From NCBI GenBank assembly GCA_015179045.1, contig WHUZ01000062.1, positions 1 through 64,000 on the forward strand: a stretch of 64,000 nt of DNA, read 5' to 3'. Every line of letters starts with the position of its first letter. Within the stretch, counting starts at the first letter, position 1. The translations under genes and the position numbers were made by a program. Below are positions 52,912 through 64,000 of the stretch, piece by piece. Below the pieces are notes generated by a model. That model was given only the letters and a program-made list of their open reading frames with translations. It had not been told where the DNA came from and did not search any database. The stretch is from Kalaharituber pfeilii. Taxonomy: Eukaryota > Ascomycota > Pezizomycetes > Pezizales > Pezizaceae.

Positions 52912-53485
52912 ACATCTTCCGACGACAAAATTCAGAAGAAGGCAGGACGAGAGCACGAAGACTTCTACGAGATATCATCCGGGACAAGAAGAGACACCTC
53001 TGGAAGGATTACCTAGAGGAGGACAGAATTGAGTCGCCGTGGGACCGTGGGACGTATTACGGCTCGCAAGGGACCCATTCCACCAGAGGGATATGATGGG
53101 AGTCACAGGGTCAGACGAGGAGATCGCAGAGAAGTTCATTCAAAGGAACTTTATCCAAGACTGGAAAAGCCCCGAAGCCAGAAAGACTCCTCATTGTCCG
53201 AGAGACAGCAAGAGAAATTGACAAAGCACTCAGTAGGACGAAGTGGAGGTCAGCGCCAGGTCCTGAAAAGGTCCAATACCGGCTACTGAAGCTGCTCAGC
53301 GGCACAATGCTATGGGATGCAGTACGAGAAAGAATAGTGGACTATAACTTTGCCAAAGGCTTCGAAGCGGTGATGATTCTCAAGAAGAGCTGAGATCGAC
53401 GCGAAGTCAGCAGCTGGAGACCTATCACCCTACTCAATAAAGTAGCCAAACTAGGGCAAAAACTAGTAGCTAACATCCTGCAGAG

Positions 53486-53525
53486 TTTTTTTTTTTTTTT
53501 TTTTTTTTTAAATCAGTACTCGCAT
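53486..53525 (-). mobile_element. Very short LINE-B tail
   Basis: T run then AAATCAGTACTCGCATTAAG, the complement of a GCGAGTACTGAT tail. CAGAG on both sides may be the duplication. Confidence 0.6.
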
Positions 53526-54417
53526 TAAGGGGACAGAGCAGCAGCCTGGCAGCATTTGTGCATGGCTTCCTTCAACCAATGGAGTTTAGCCTGAGCTAGG
53601 ACAACAAGCAGCGATATAGATCAGTGATGACTGATTGTGTCCCACAGGGCTCCCCGCTGTCACCAGCCCTATTCTTGGTAGGAATCCAGCCCGCAGTCAA
53701 GAAACCCCAGCAAGAGAGTCTTCATACAGACGTACATAGATGACTGTCATGAAGTTATCGCAAACCAGTCCCTAACAAAGCTGAAGAAGGCCATCAAGGC
53801 CCACTGCACTAACCTAGAAAGCGAGGCTAAGAAGGAAGACTTCCAGCTAGACCAGGCCAAGAGAGAGATACTCAATGTTGGAATGGTAGGGCTGCACGTG
53901 GATTGGCAGCTCAAAATTGAATCACACCTCCAGAGGAGGCTAAACCTAGGAAAAGCAGCATGGGCAGTGACAGCGAGACTAGGGAGGCTAGACCCAGCAA
54001 AGAGGAGGCAGCTATACACCAGCAGCGCAAGAGCAATAGCGACATGGGGGGGCTACGCATGGCCAGACTATGGGCGGAAAGCTCACCCAGAACTGAAAAT
54101 AAGGGAGCAGGAGAAGTGGCAGTACTTTGTGACAAGGTCGATCACTGGAGCCCCATAGGGTACAACGAGAGATGTGGTGGAGAGACTAGTGAACGTGGAA
54201 ACAATGCAGATGTTTATAGAAGGTGAGAGGGTCCAAGTAGAGGCAAGGTCCCTGAGACTCCAAGACGAGGCCCTCCTGAACGAGGAGGAGGACATAACCT
54301 ACCTAAGAGGAGACATGCACCGGAAGGAGCCACTACCTCTGCCATTCTCAACACACTGGACAGAGAAGTAGGGAGAGATGAGTGGGAGTGGAGAATAGAG
54401 CGAGAGACAGATGAAGG

Positions 54418-54524
54418 GGTTTTTTTATTTTATTTTATTTTATTTTATTTTATTTTATTTTATATATATATATATTTTTTCCTATCACATAATCCCGCTT
54501 GTAGCTGTTCGCCATGGCAGGGTG
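54418..54524 (-). mobile_element. LINE-A tail with TTTTA microsatellite
   Basis: The tail run has become (TTTTA)n and (TA)n before ATCACATAATCCCGCTTGTA...GCCATGGCAGGG. Flanked by GACAGATGAAGGG. Confidence 0.88.
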
Positions 54525-54736
54525 ACAGATGAAGGGTGAAAAGCGATATACACCGATGGGAGCAGGATAGCAGAGAGAACAGGGGTGGGGCTGTGGCGTG
54601 ATAAGCCCAGGTCATACTACTTGGGAACCAGGGCCACGGTAAACGATGCGGAACTGATAGCCACGGCAAGCGCACTCAGAGAAGGAGACAGGGAACTGCT
54701 ACTAGCCATGGACTCCAAGGTAGCCATCCGGAAGCT

Positions 54737-54796
54737 TTTTTTTTTTTTTTCTTTTTTGTTCACATCACCCCGCATACAAGCTACAAGCCTATGGCA
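54737..54796 (-). mobile_element. LINE-A-like tail, diverged
   Basis: T run then GTTCACATCACCCCGCATAC...CTATGGCAAGG. The duplication is not clean. Confidence 0.6.
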
Positions 54797-54934
54797 AGGA
54801 ATTCAGAAGCTCAAAGGCCTAGCTGAGGGTCGCCTGACGCCCGGAGTAGCAGCCCAACTAGTCAGAAAGGCCTGGAAAGAAGGAACAGTACCGGGGGTAT
54901 GGGCGTAGCAGTGTTATGGATCAAGAGCCGCCCT

Positions 54935-54992
54935 GCCATGGCGAAGAGCTGCAAGCGGGGTCACGTGATTTAAAAAAAAAAAAAAAAAAAAA
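54935..54992 (+). mobile_element. LINE-A tail
   Basis: GCCCTGCCATGGCGAAGAGC...GTCACGTGATTT plus poly-A between two GGATCAAGAGCC copies. It interrupts the RNase H His region. Confidence 0.9.
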
Positions 54993-55588
54993 GGATCAAG
55001 AGCCATAAAGGCATCGAAGGTAATGAGAGGGTGGACAGGGCAGCCAAGATAGGCGCCCTCCTACCATACCAAGAGGAGACAGTGACAGAGGCGGGGATGT
55101 GGATGGAGGCGAGAGCCCAAAGGGCGAGAGAGAGAACAGGCCTAAGCTAAGCTACAGGCCACTGGAGTGCCTAGCGAGCGGGTCACTACGCTAGCGGGGT
55201 TTCTGGGACACAAGGGTCTCAGAGCCTGGAGACACAAGATAGGCAAGGTAGAGAGACCAGAGTGCAGATGGTGCGGGGAGGGTGAGGAGATGGCAGGACA
55301 CATCTGGAACGAATGCAGTGTGTGGAGACGGAAGTGGCCAGGGGGGGCAGATGCCGTGAGAGACACCCACCGAAAGCGAAGGAAGGCGAGAGCGACCCCC
55401 TGGCAGAGATGCTGCGGTGGGCGTGGGATGAACACTTTTTTTTGTTTTTCCTTTTTCCAATTTCTTCTCTGTTATCCGGGCCATCCGGGTGGGCGGGACG
55501 AGAAAGAGGCGGGTTCATACAGATCTTATTTCCTTACTCTTCCTTGTACCTAACCTCGCCATAGCCCATAGGGCGGCGTGCGAGTAAT

Positions 55589-55619
<31 letters not shown>

Positions 55620-55621
<2 letters not shown>

Positions 55622-58600
55622 ACAAAAATCTCGTATGGCGATCACGAAATATTGGTTGCCTAGTGTGCGCACGTGAGCAAATACCTACCTTGCCTTCTTC
55701 ATACGCATGAACGGTGGCCAAGACTTCGAGTATGAGGACAAGCAACAATTGCTAGTTATCATATCACTGGCAATTCCAACAAGCGCAGAGGACAGCAAAA
55801 GCAAGCAAAGCAGAGAACCTTGGCTATGGAAGCTCTTACGTCGTCTAGAATCCGAGTTCTATCTTGTATCCTCACATCCTGTCTCCTCCGATTAGCTGGG
55901 ATAACTAGAAATTTATAGCTACCAGTCTTGCATGCAGTGTATTTCCATTCCTATATACGGTTGGGGCTTGACGAAACAATATATCATGCATCGTAGCTCG
56001 CGCCACCTGATCAATTCCGCCCTCCCACTATATTTCTGTTAACTCCAAAGCTGTGGGGGTAGCTTTATCAGTAGGCCGAACTCTCCGAACTCCCAACATC
56101 ATCCATAAAATGCTCAAGGGGCGGTGACACAATGGGGCGCACCCAAAATTGAATGTGCTACAGTACATAATAACCTGCAGGTTTGCGCGTCCGGCGGCGG
56201 GTACTAACATCGGCGATCGAGGCTTGAGATATCTGTATCTATCGACATCGACGTCAATGCGTATGCGATCGATCGTTAATATGCACGGCCTAGTGGGTGA
56301 CAAGGCTGTTTCGGAGAAATGTTAAATGGCTAGTCTGAGGCAATTTGAGAACGCTGAGTGGGAGAAATGCTAGGATAAATCTGATCATCAGTTAATACCT
56401 GGTGACAGGGCCAGTGAAGATCAAGCGTTTAATGTACTAAGTTACATCAATTTCACGGCAAAGTATTCAGGTTGCGGAAAACGTATTGGACCTTAAGTTG
56501 ATGACCAGAATATTGGGCCATGCAGACTAAAAGATATCCCTAAATTACCTCTGATTTTTTACCAGCGCAAGTGTCCTTGAGGTGCGTTCTTCTGTTCCAA
56601 GACTTTAGAATGCAAAGCCATATGCACCTTGCGCCCTAGCCTGACCTATACGCTGTCTGAAGTTAACAATTGAGATATCCTCGTTCAAGAAGTCCTGGAG
56701 GTTAAAATAACGGGATTATGACGCATCATATTCTACCCACGTCACACCCAGTCACTGTCACACGCGTTTCACGTCAAGAGTCTAACGTACTAAGTATCAT
56801 AGTTACTTCCATTAGAGTGCCAAGCCCATATCCACTTCGTCAATCGCCCACTAGAAACGCGCCAACACTTCCGCGTACTATCCCCAATCTGAACCCTTTT
56901 ATCCGAACTGGCTACCCCAGCCGGAAGCGCCAGCCAAAACTATGTACTATCGACAAAAAGGCTCATTATTGTGGTTAGGTTCGATATTACCAAATACATA
57001 CATGGTGCAGTGATTCAGGTAAGCAGAAGCGGCGAAGGCGTGGGCTGCTGGCTGTACTCTACGTTAATCCTCTTGGCTCTGCGTATGTTGGTGATGCGAC
57101 GTGATGTAGAGAACTCTACTTTTGGGATATAGGCTGTGACAGGTCACAGTCCGGGGTCTGAATCTGACTGGGTGGATGACGTTGCAATGTTGCAAGAGGA
57201 TGAGATGTCGGGTATAAATTAGTTTATCAATTCTCTACTGTAAATAGAAGTTTATCCTAGGCAGCACATGAGAATGCCGTTTCAATTCACCAATAGACAC
57301 AGAAACATGTTCATTGCTATTCAGTTCATTGCAAATGCAAAATGTCATTGATTGTATGAGCAGTTTTCGGGATCACCAGCTTTCCAAGCTTATCGGCGCC
57401 CCAAATGTGTATGTACTTGGAAATCGGGTTAGGTAGTGCGCGAAGTCGAAGTGGTGGTACGCTATCCAAGCCCATTTTCACAATAGTTCGTACTATTGAC
57501 AACTACGGTAAGAATCAACTCCTATTTTAATATGCCGGAACAAAAGTCCAGAGGAAAGAAATCTGGCAGCTTCAAAAATCAAGATTGTAAGGATTGGAGA
57601 ATTTAGCTAATATTGCGCGCTGAATATCCCTGTAAGTGTTCCGTATCCCCCTTGTATCCGCTCCCGTTCAACCCGTTCCTGCTCCACCCTGCAAGCTAAA
57701 ATTCTGCCTATCACCCAACCCCAAAACCGGTGAATCTGAAAACTGGATGGCTTTTACTCCTCAATCATCCACATTCTCCGCTGGCCGTGCCCCGCAAATA
57801 GAAATCGCAACTGCGTAAATATGCCTAGTACAGACCCGCATTGAATTGATGAGAAGATATACGGACATTACAGTAGAAGCGAGTGATGAAACAAGAAATA
57901 TTGGGAAATGAACTTATGCAGCTGAAATGCACTTGCATTTTTGATACGGTGCTGTCATGCAGATGCATTGAACTGAGCGTGTGCTATCGTCATTAGCGAG
58001 GAGATGCGCCTCTGGTTACAGCTTCATAACCTCTATTGGACAAGGACAATCCATTGAAAAATCTGCGAAATAGCAGAGGTTGACAATGGGATTTGCATGT
58101 AGTGTACTCGAGTGCATGCATCTTGTGTCATTACCCGAAGCAAATGTAACATCGCAAGCAACCTGCAGGCGCCACACTGCTATGTAATCCCAGATCCTGC
58201 AAAACGCTCGGTTATGAATATATATCAGTGCCCAGTAGAAAGCGTTTGCATGAGATGAGGTATTGTTCAGGCTACCAATGTCCAAGTCCACAGGATGAGA
58301 ATACGGAATGCTTTCCGTAGGAACATAATTGTGGAATCACAACCCTCTTGATAGTTGGACTATCTAAATAGTACACACACAACACTTCTGTCGGAATAGT
58401 CAGACTATTGTGCCCAGTATGTCTCGAAAGAAAGTTCAAGGAACTTCAATTGCTTTAATTGTATGCAATTCACGGGTAACATCAACTCTTTATTCTACAG
58501 TCATTGTCATGAGGAATAATTGGGAGGAATCTAAATCTGCACCAGTATCTTAACATCCTCCTTCTCTCATATTTCTTGAGAAACCCGAGATGCATCCATG

Positions 58601-61600
58601 TGCGGAGGTTGCCTATGCGTGTAGCACACGACGTCAATGTTCAGTGACAGCTTTGTCATTGCAACATTACAGCCTCATTCCCAAGGTCTTGGACCTACTA
58701 GAAGCAACTTAGGGTCCAAAACTTTGGGCCACCTGCTCCACTACTGATTTCTTTCCAATGTCTTCCTTGAGGAGCCGATGAAACGACAGGTGAACTACAT
58801 ATTTTCAAACTTGCTAACGAGTGTCATAGGGGCATCCGCTTTCCACCTCAGCAGGTCTCTTTTCTTTTTCCAGACTCGTAAGTGGCGGCTGATTGAGAAG
58901 CAAGCGGCATCCGCCAAAGTTACTGAGAATGAGAGCTCAGATATTGCGCCGGATATCAATCTGTGCGTCAACTCATGCAGGCTGCAACTGTGTGCATGCA
59001 TATTGGCGACCACGTTTCCATCCAACAGCAACAGCAAAGGAAAAAATCTCTTGTTCTAAGTTTTGAGTTGAGTGGGTGTGCACAGAGATTTCTCCTGTCC
59101 TCGTTTGATTGGATCACTCACCCTAACGATTCGAGTACACCTTGAAATCATGATCAGATGAGACTTAAACAATGTGCTGCACGGTAATCGCATTGTCATG
59201 GTGCAGATGGTGATTGACATGCGACTCTGCTTGAACAAACAAAATTGAAGAGACGTAATAGATGATGTGGGCCTTAGTTTATGTACAACTCACTCCTTCC
59301 AGGCTAAACCGCGTTTGGCGCTATTTTTCTTCAATGTTCGACCGGAATTCCTGGTGTTCGAAAACAATAATGCTCAGGATGAACCAGTCTAAAAATTATG
59401 GAATGGTCAATTACCTCCAAGTCATCTTTTCAGACTAATTTCAGAGCAAGCAGCACAACTAGTGGATATGATACACGTGTACCCACAATAAAGCACCGTC
59501 ATTAGCACCATGATGATCGCAGCAGCTTCCTGAACATCATCTTCAAGCCTCCCTTATCTTTTCCAGGGGCCCATCAACTAGGCTTTACAATGGGCTCGCT
59601 ACTTGAAATCTCGTCATCGTAGCAGTATCTTCATTATCGCTCATTTCTGGATTGTCAGTCTGGATAAGGATTCCGTGCAGTCATGCGCCAGTTTCAAACA
59701 CCTGGTCAGGCAAGTCAACGCATTCTCCACCTTATCCCTTTCATTGTTGACGCAGTCGAAATTTTACTGGCAGGACGTTTTAAAGTGTGAATATTGCTAG
59801 CGCTAAGTGATGATCTGGGGAACAAAGATGGAACCAATCACTTAACAGAATTAGGCCGTTGCCAGCCAGCAAATCTTCGGGATTTCGCCTACTGAACCCA
59901 TGGCCCGTCCCCCGGCGTTAGTAAAGGGTTATAAGCCGACGAGGGCCCATACCGAGGCAACTGTAACCCGCTGCGAAATTAATAATCCGCAACACTAACT
60001 CAAGTCCTTGGCAACATTAGATCTCCGAGGAGAGGTAACGCGAAGTGAACCCAGTCTCCTGGTTCAGTTATCTCCACCCTTTTGTTGCCGGGGGTATTGT
60101 ATCCCAAGTAGAGAATGCCCGTGGAGATACTAGTAGAATACACTACAGCATTTCTATGAATAGAAGCAATGGGACAGCTGCAAATGCAATTGGCCGCAAG
60201 AAATGTTCAGTTCCCGGTTCTCCGTGGAATCGGGGTTTGGGAGAGGGTACTGTAACGTAAGTTACAAGTCATATAGAATACATAATTTGTAGATCTCCAT
60301 AGAAGCAGAAGAATATAGAGCGGCAGCGGCTAGATGGAAATGAGTCAGATGGATATTCCAAATTACTAGATATGTCAACTGCCTAGTCCTTCAATCTACT
60401 GCCTAGAACTGCATTCCACAAAGGCAAAATTCCATAACCGAGGACTCATTATCCCAACAGAACATGCACATATACGAGCATTTAAATTGTCTTAATTCGA
60501 AGTCACAATGAGTTACTAGTATGCACTGGCAAGATGCTGTTACTAATACACTCGGAATTTATGGCGTTTCCCAACAGCATCAGTCTTTACCCTAGACTAC
60601 ATTGTTTTTGTGCATACCTTCTTCCATAATGTTACCAACTCACAAACAAGAGCATTTAAGGGTTGGGAATAATAGGTACGCTAGTTTACAATTGAGTCGC
60701 CCCGATGCATGTTTCCTAAATGTTTCATCTGAACCTTTTGCTGTTCCGATCATTAAATGCATGGTTGCTATGATCTGTTGGCATCCATAGGGAAAAATTT
60801 TTTGCCACTGACTCATTCAAAAGGACAGGTTACGGTAAGAATACACGTACAGTACCTGTGCGATATGTTTTCTTTCGTCAGTGCATACGGATACGTACGA
60901 TACGGTGGGAAAGCTGGAAACTCATTGACACTCGCTCTGCGATTTCAAATCAAATCCAAACCACCTAGAACCAGCTAAGAAAGCAGTTGCCTAGTAAGCT
61001 AGCTCGAATGCAAGACCCCCTTGTACTTTTACTTCATTCTTCATTCTTGCACGACAAAAAATTGTCAAGAAAAACGCAACAACAATACGCAGTTCAAGAG
61101 CAGGAAGCAAGGCAACACAGGACCCTTTCAAAGAATGATCGATGATGATAGTTGCTGCAGAATAGAGACCTCATTAGAGGGCTCTCAAATTGAACACCTC
61201 ATAAGGCTCGTTGTTGTCTGACTCTAATACAGATGATACATATAAAAGTGCAATCATGCACGATATCGCTGATATGTCCGGTTCTGCAGCCCAGTAATGC
61301 TTTTTCCTGCCTCGTGTCAAAATACCACACAGAACGTCCAGCAAGAGATATTTATCCGACTGCGCATGAAATCCCCTACTCAGCGCATGCATACTCCGAA
61401 ACAAGGGAGCTGATGAGTATCTAATAGAGTATTACTTCAGCCACAAAAAGGGATCAGCCCAAGATCTCAGCCCTAAGGGAGCTTGCATACAAGTAGGGTA
61501 ACCAGCAGTTATGTACACTGCAGCCGAGTATTCGGACCCAGATGGTGGCAAATCACAAAAAATCGCGCTTGCCTTGACATGACGAAAGGTGACTAGCCTC

Positions 61601-61915
61601 GCATTCTCTAAAACTACTCATCACATCTAATTAGGCTTCTCCAGCCTCCATCAGGCTTCCCTTTATGTATTTCTGGGCATCGCGATTGGCAAATCTGTGG
61701 AGCTCGGTTACGAGTACCGTTACTAGTAGCGGACCGGAGTATACCAGGGAGGAGGTGCTCGCCACAAACCCGCCACGGGAGAGCTCCACATCGATAGCGG
61801 CTGAATGAATTGTTATCCATGTAGCTGGCATTAATTCAAGCCTGTTCCTCCGCCCCCGCCAAAACGGGATCGGGTCGGCACGAAATTAGCTATGGGACCC
61901 GCGGCTTGAAACGTA
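55620..61915. other. Unique sequence, no recognisable gene
   Basis: Balanced composition, no long open frame and no transposon signature. The longest frames (58778-59059, 58016-58291, 56028-56303, all under 95 residues) show no motif. I cannot exclude intron-rich or non-coding genes. Confidence 0.45.
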
Positions 61916-62083
61916 CAGGTGACCCTAGCTATAATGAACCTCTTTTTAGTGAAAACCTGGCTATAGTGAAGGGATGGGTGAGCTTCTTTGTCTACACAGG
62001 TAAAGAAAGTGCCCTCGCTATAGTGAAAACTGGTTATAGTGAAGAAAATCGGTCTTGGCCTTCATTATGGCCAGGTTCACCTG
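61916..62083. mobile_element. Short pogo-like MITE
   Basis: 168 bp. The ends CAGGTGACCCTAGCTATAAT and the complement of CAGGTGAACCTGGCCATAAT lie inside TA duplications (61914-61915, 62084-62085). CTATAGTGAA-type motifs recur inside. Not the same family as 20000-21564, but similar in design. Confidence 0.85.
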
Positions 62084-64000
62084 TATTTCCATCAATGAAT
62101 CTTACCCCCTGTACCTTGCAATAAGTCAGCCGTTCCCCGCATGCAATCCTTCAAAGTCAGATTCCTACAATCGACAAGCACAGTTCCACCTGACCTCTCC
62201 AACGCCGAGTGTGCAGAAGCCTAGTCTCACAAGCAAGTGGAGAATCACATTATCCTCTAGCTGCAAAGTGAGCGCATCGTCTGTTTACAATACTGAATAG
62301 CCGTATCATGCTTGGAAACAGAAACACTACTACACTACTACTAAGATTAAGGTGTAAAGTGAACGCTGGCAAAGCTTACGTGAGGTTACGTATGCGCACT
62401 TGAAATTGAGGTCAATCCCTTTGTTGGAGAAAAGAAAATAATGGCGATCAAATTCACCTTGCATGGAGTCTTTCTATAGTTCGTGCAGCTACCAGCACTT
62501 TCCTTGTTTTCCAATGACAAGCTACCAAGCCCAAGCTCAGATGAATCGGCGCAGTCAAACTTCGTCACATTAATACATCATTAATACATCTCGCGTGTCA
62601 CGAGAACGACAAATAGCCAAGTACATGGCACGTACATGCAGGAATAAGCTTTTGCACACCCACATCATTCAAAACCACCCTGTTGGCATCTACCGGTATG
62701 TGCGAACATGGATACGAGGTTGAGAATCCCACAATATTTATCGAGATTCACTCACAAAGCTGTGCGTCTATGTAACATGGTTGTGAGTGACTTTATAGAA
62801 CCATACGACTGGAACGCCCCCCGTTGCTGGTACCATGGTTGGAAAACAGCCTGTTGTAACTGTCAATAACCGTTGGGTTCATTGACATGGACCCAATTAA
62901 TTCCGGTTGGCCTTGTTGGAAGGTGTGAATTCACAATTGCAGAGCCCCATTTCAACCTAACTAGATTATCATTTCTAAAGTAACTTCAATTTGATATACG
63001 TATTAGCTGACCAAAACTACCCGTTCTCTATCGCCTCAGGGTGCCGAAAGAGGAGGAGACTACCGCAACAGAACCATAGAGGTTTACGCCCAAGAATTCA
63101 CAAAGCCCCCCACATTTTCACTCGCACTAGGTACCGTACCAGGGATTATTCCTCAGGCAGTACTTCTAGTAGAGCTTATGGTTGTTCTCGACACATATTA
63201 TCTTTACCCAGCCAGAAACGCCAGCTTACCCAATACGAGGATTACTGTACTTATGGTAAACGTGGCCTAAAGTATGAGCTTATATTGGCATCGACCTTCC
63301 CGAACCTGAACCGCGGTTGACGGGGTTATAGAATCCCCTACAGAAATTTGATTCTGAGCATTTTTAGTTGCCTAGCGCCGTTTCGTTGGTCTTGTTGCCT
63401 TACACTGAGTTGAATTTTTTCGCTGCTTTACCGATTTCAGTTGGACGAGAGGTAATTGAGGAGGCCAGCAGGTACGGAGCACTGTTCTCGTGGCGCATGT
63501 GGCTGTTAGGTACATACAAGTACTCTCAGTGTACTTTACAAACTCCATCCACGGAAAGCATTAAACAGTCGTTCTTTTGTAGAGTGCACGTACCCTGGAG
63601 ACCACCCGCGAATTTATATTTATATCTTCCACGTTATATTTTGTTACCAATTCTGCAATTAACCTTTTTTTCCTTTTTTTCCTTTTTTTTTTTTTTTTTT
63701 TCCCTCTCCTCTCCTTCCGCCACCCTAGTCGCCAGGGATACGATAGATCGACCCACTTCTAATCGGCTTCGAGAAAAAACAAAACAAAACGCATTTATTC
63801 GATTGGGGCGCTCTTCGCCAAGCCCTAAGCCAATCATTTCCAACACCAACCCTGCTTTATGCATAATTTTTCCCTCCCCTCCCCCATTATAGGGATCAAC
63901 CCAGTAGCAAAGGCTGAAATGGTAATAAATGATATTTTATCAAAGGAAACGCATGCACGCACACAGCCGCTCCGCTCCGCTTCCGGAGACCGAAACTAAT
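62084..64000. other. No recognisable gene; pyrimidine tract near the right edge
   Basis: Unique sequence. A strong C/T tract at 63666-63711 could be promoter-like for a gene beyond the window. The open frame 63368-63892 runs straight through this tract and is probably not coding. Confidence 0.4.

Larger units (their letters stand above)
52912..55619 (+). mobile_element. LINE-B, nearly full ORF2, dead and riddled with LINE tails
   Basis: Read in shifting frames, this shows the N-terminal RT region (IIRDKKRHLWKDYLEED, KWRSAPGPEKVQYRLLKLL, SWRPITLLNKVAKLGQKLV) and DCVPQGSPLSPALFL near 53640. The catalytic YxDD region near 53735 is damaged. RNase H follows with YTDGSRIAERTGVGLWRDKP, NDAELIATASAL, LLLAMDSKVAIRKL and KGIEGNERVDRAAKIG. 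The knuckle CRWCGEGEEMAGHIWNEC and the LINE-B tail with poly-A close it at 55619. ORF1 is not present, so the copy is 5-prime truncated. Four tails are nested: 53486-53525, 54418-54524, 54737-54796 and 54935-54992. Confidence 0.9.

Noticed and set aside
63368..63892. 174-residue plus-strand open frame at the right edge
   Set aside because: It translates a long pyrimidine tract into poly-Phe/Ser and shows no domain.
1..64000. tRNA or rRNA genes
   Set aside because: I looked for tRNA B-box-like GGTTCGANTCC with a matching acceptor stem and for rRNA core motifs and found none I could support by eye.

Overview
This window looks like repeat-rich chromosomal DNA from a filamentous fungus, most likely an ascomycete (Pezizomycotina). 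The evidence is a HET-domain protein joined to an ankyrin-repeat array, Tad-like LINEs with RNase H and a CCHC knuckle, a Ty1/copia element, pogo-, mariner-, hAT- and PIF-like DNA elements, short GTRAGT / CTAAC / CAG introns, and AT-saturated blocks with Trp-to-stop decay resembling RIP. I found no tRNA, rRNA, CRISPR array or bacterial-style operon. I cannot name the species.

Layout. At 578-1928 (minus) lies a dead RecQ-like helicase. At 1926-7541 is a very large imperfect inverted repeat. Its arms carry a 27-bp minisatellite, a 19-bp satellite and repeated ~59-nt intron-like modules, which makes it foldback-like. The right arm is the start of a ~6-kb unit (4912 to about 10889) that also carries a Ser/Thr/Gln-heptad ORF and an unknown AT-hook-containing gene (called UP1 here). 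This unit is tandemly duplicated at 10951-26986. The second copy is swollen by a copia element (13282-18821, itself carrying a solo LTR and a MITE), a pogo-like element (20000-21564, with a nested TRIM-like element), a solo LTR (21616-22456), a LINE (22588-24939) and a LINE tail. The first copy still shows the empty sites.

From 27000 to 30700 there are LINE-derived pieces and a long inverted repeat. The one locus that still looks like a functional gene is 30732-35160 (minus): about 23 near-identical ankyrin repeats followed by a HET domain. It is interrupted only by single-base changes in G tracts. From 35650 to 55620 comes another transposon field: a PIF-like element with a Myb/SANT relic, a pogo-like MITE, a Tc1-like relic, a hAT MITE, AT-rich blocks with solo LTRs, LINE ORF1 relics, and a nearly full-length but dead LINE at 52912-55619. 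From 55620 to the end the sequence looks unique and I recognise no gene, apart from a 168-bp MITE at 61916.

A recurring theme is very short LINE 3-prime tails (about 45-110 bp, in two families) with poly-A and 10-16 bp target duplications. Together with the empty sites they allow a relative history: LINE and MITE entered the foldback arm, then the tandem duplication occurred, then the insertions private to copy 2. Reading was by eye; identities and counts are approximate unless positions are given.
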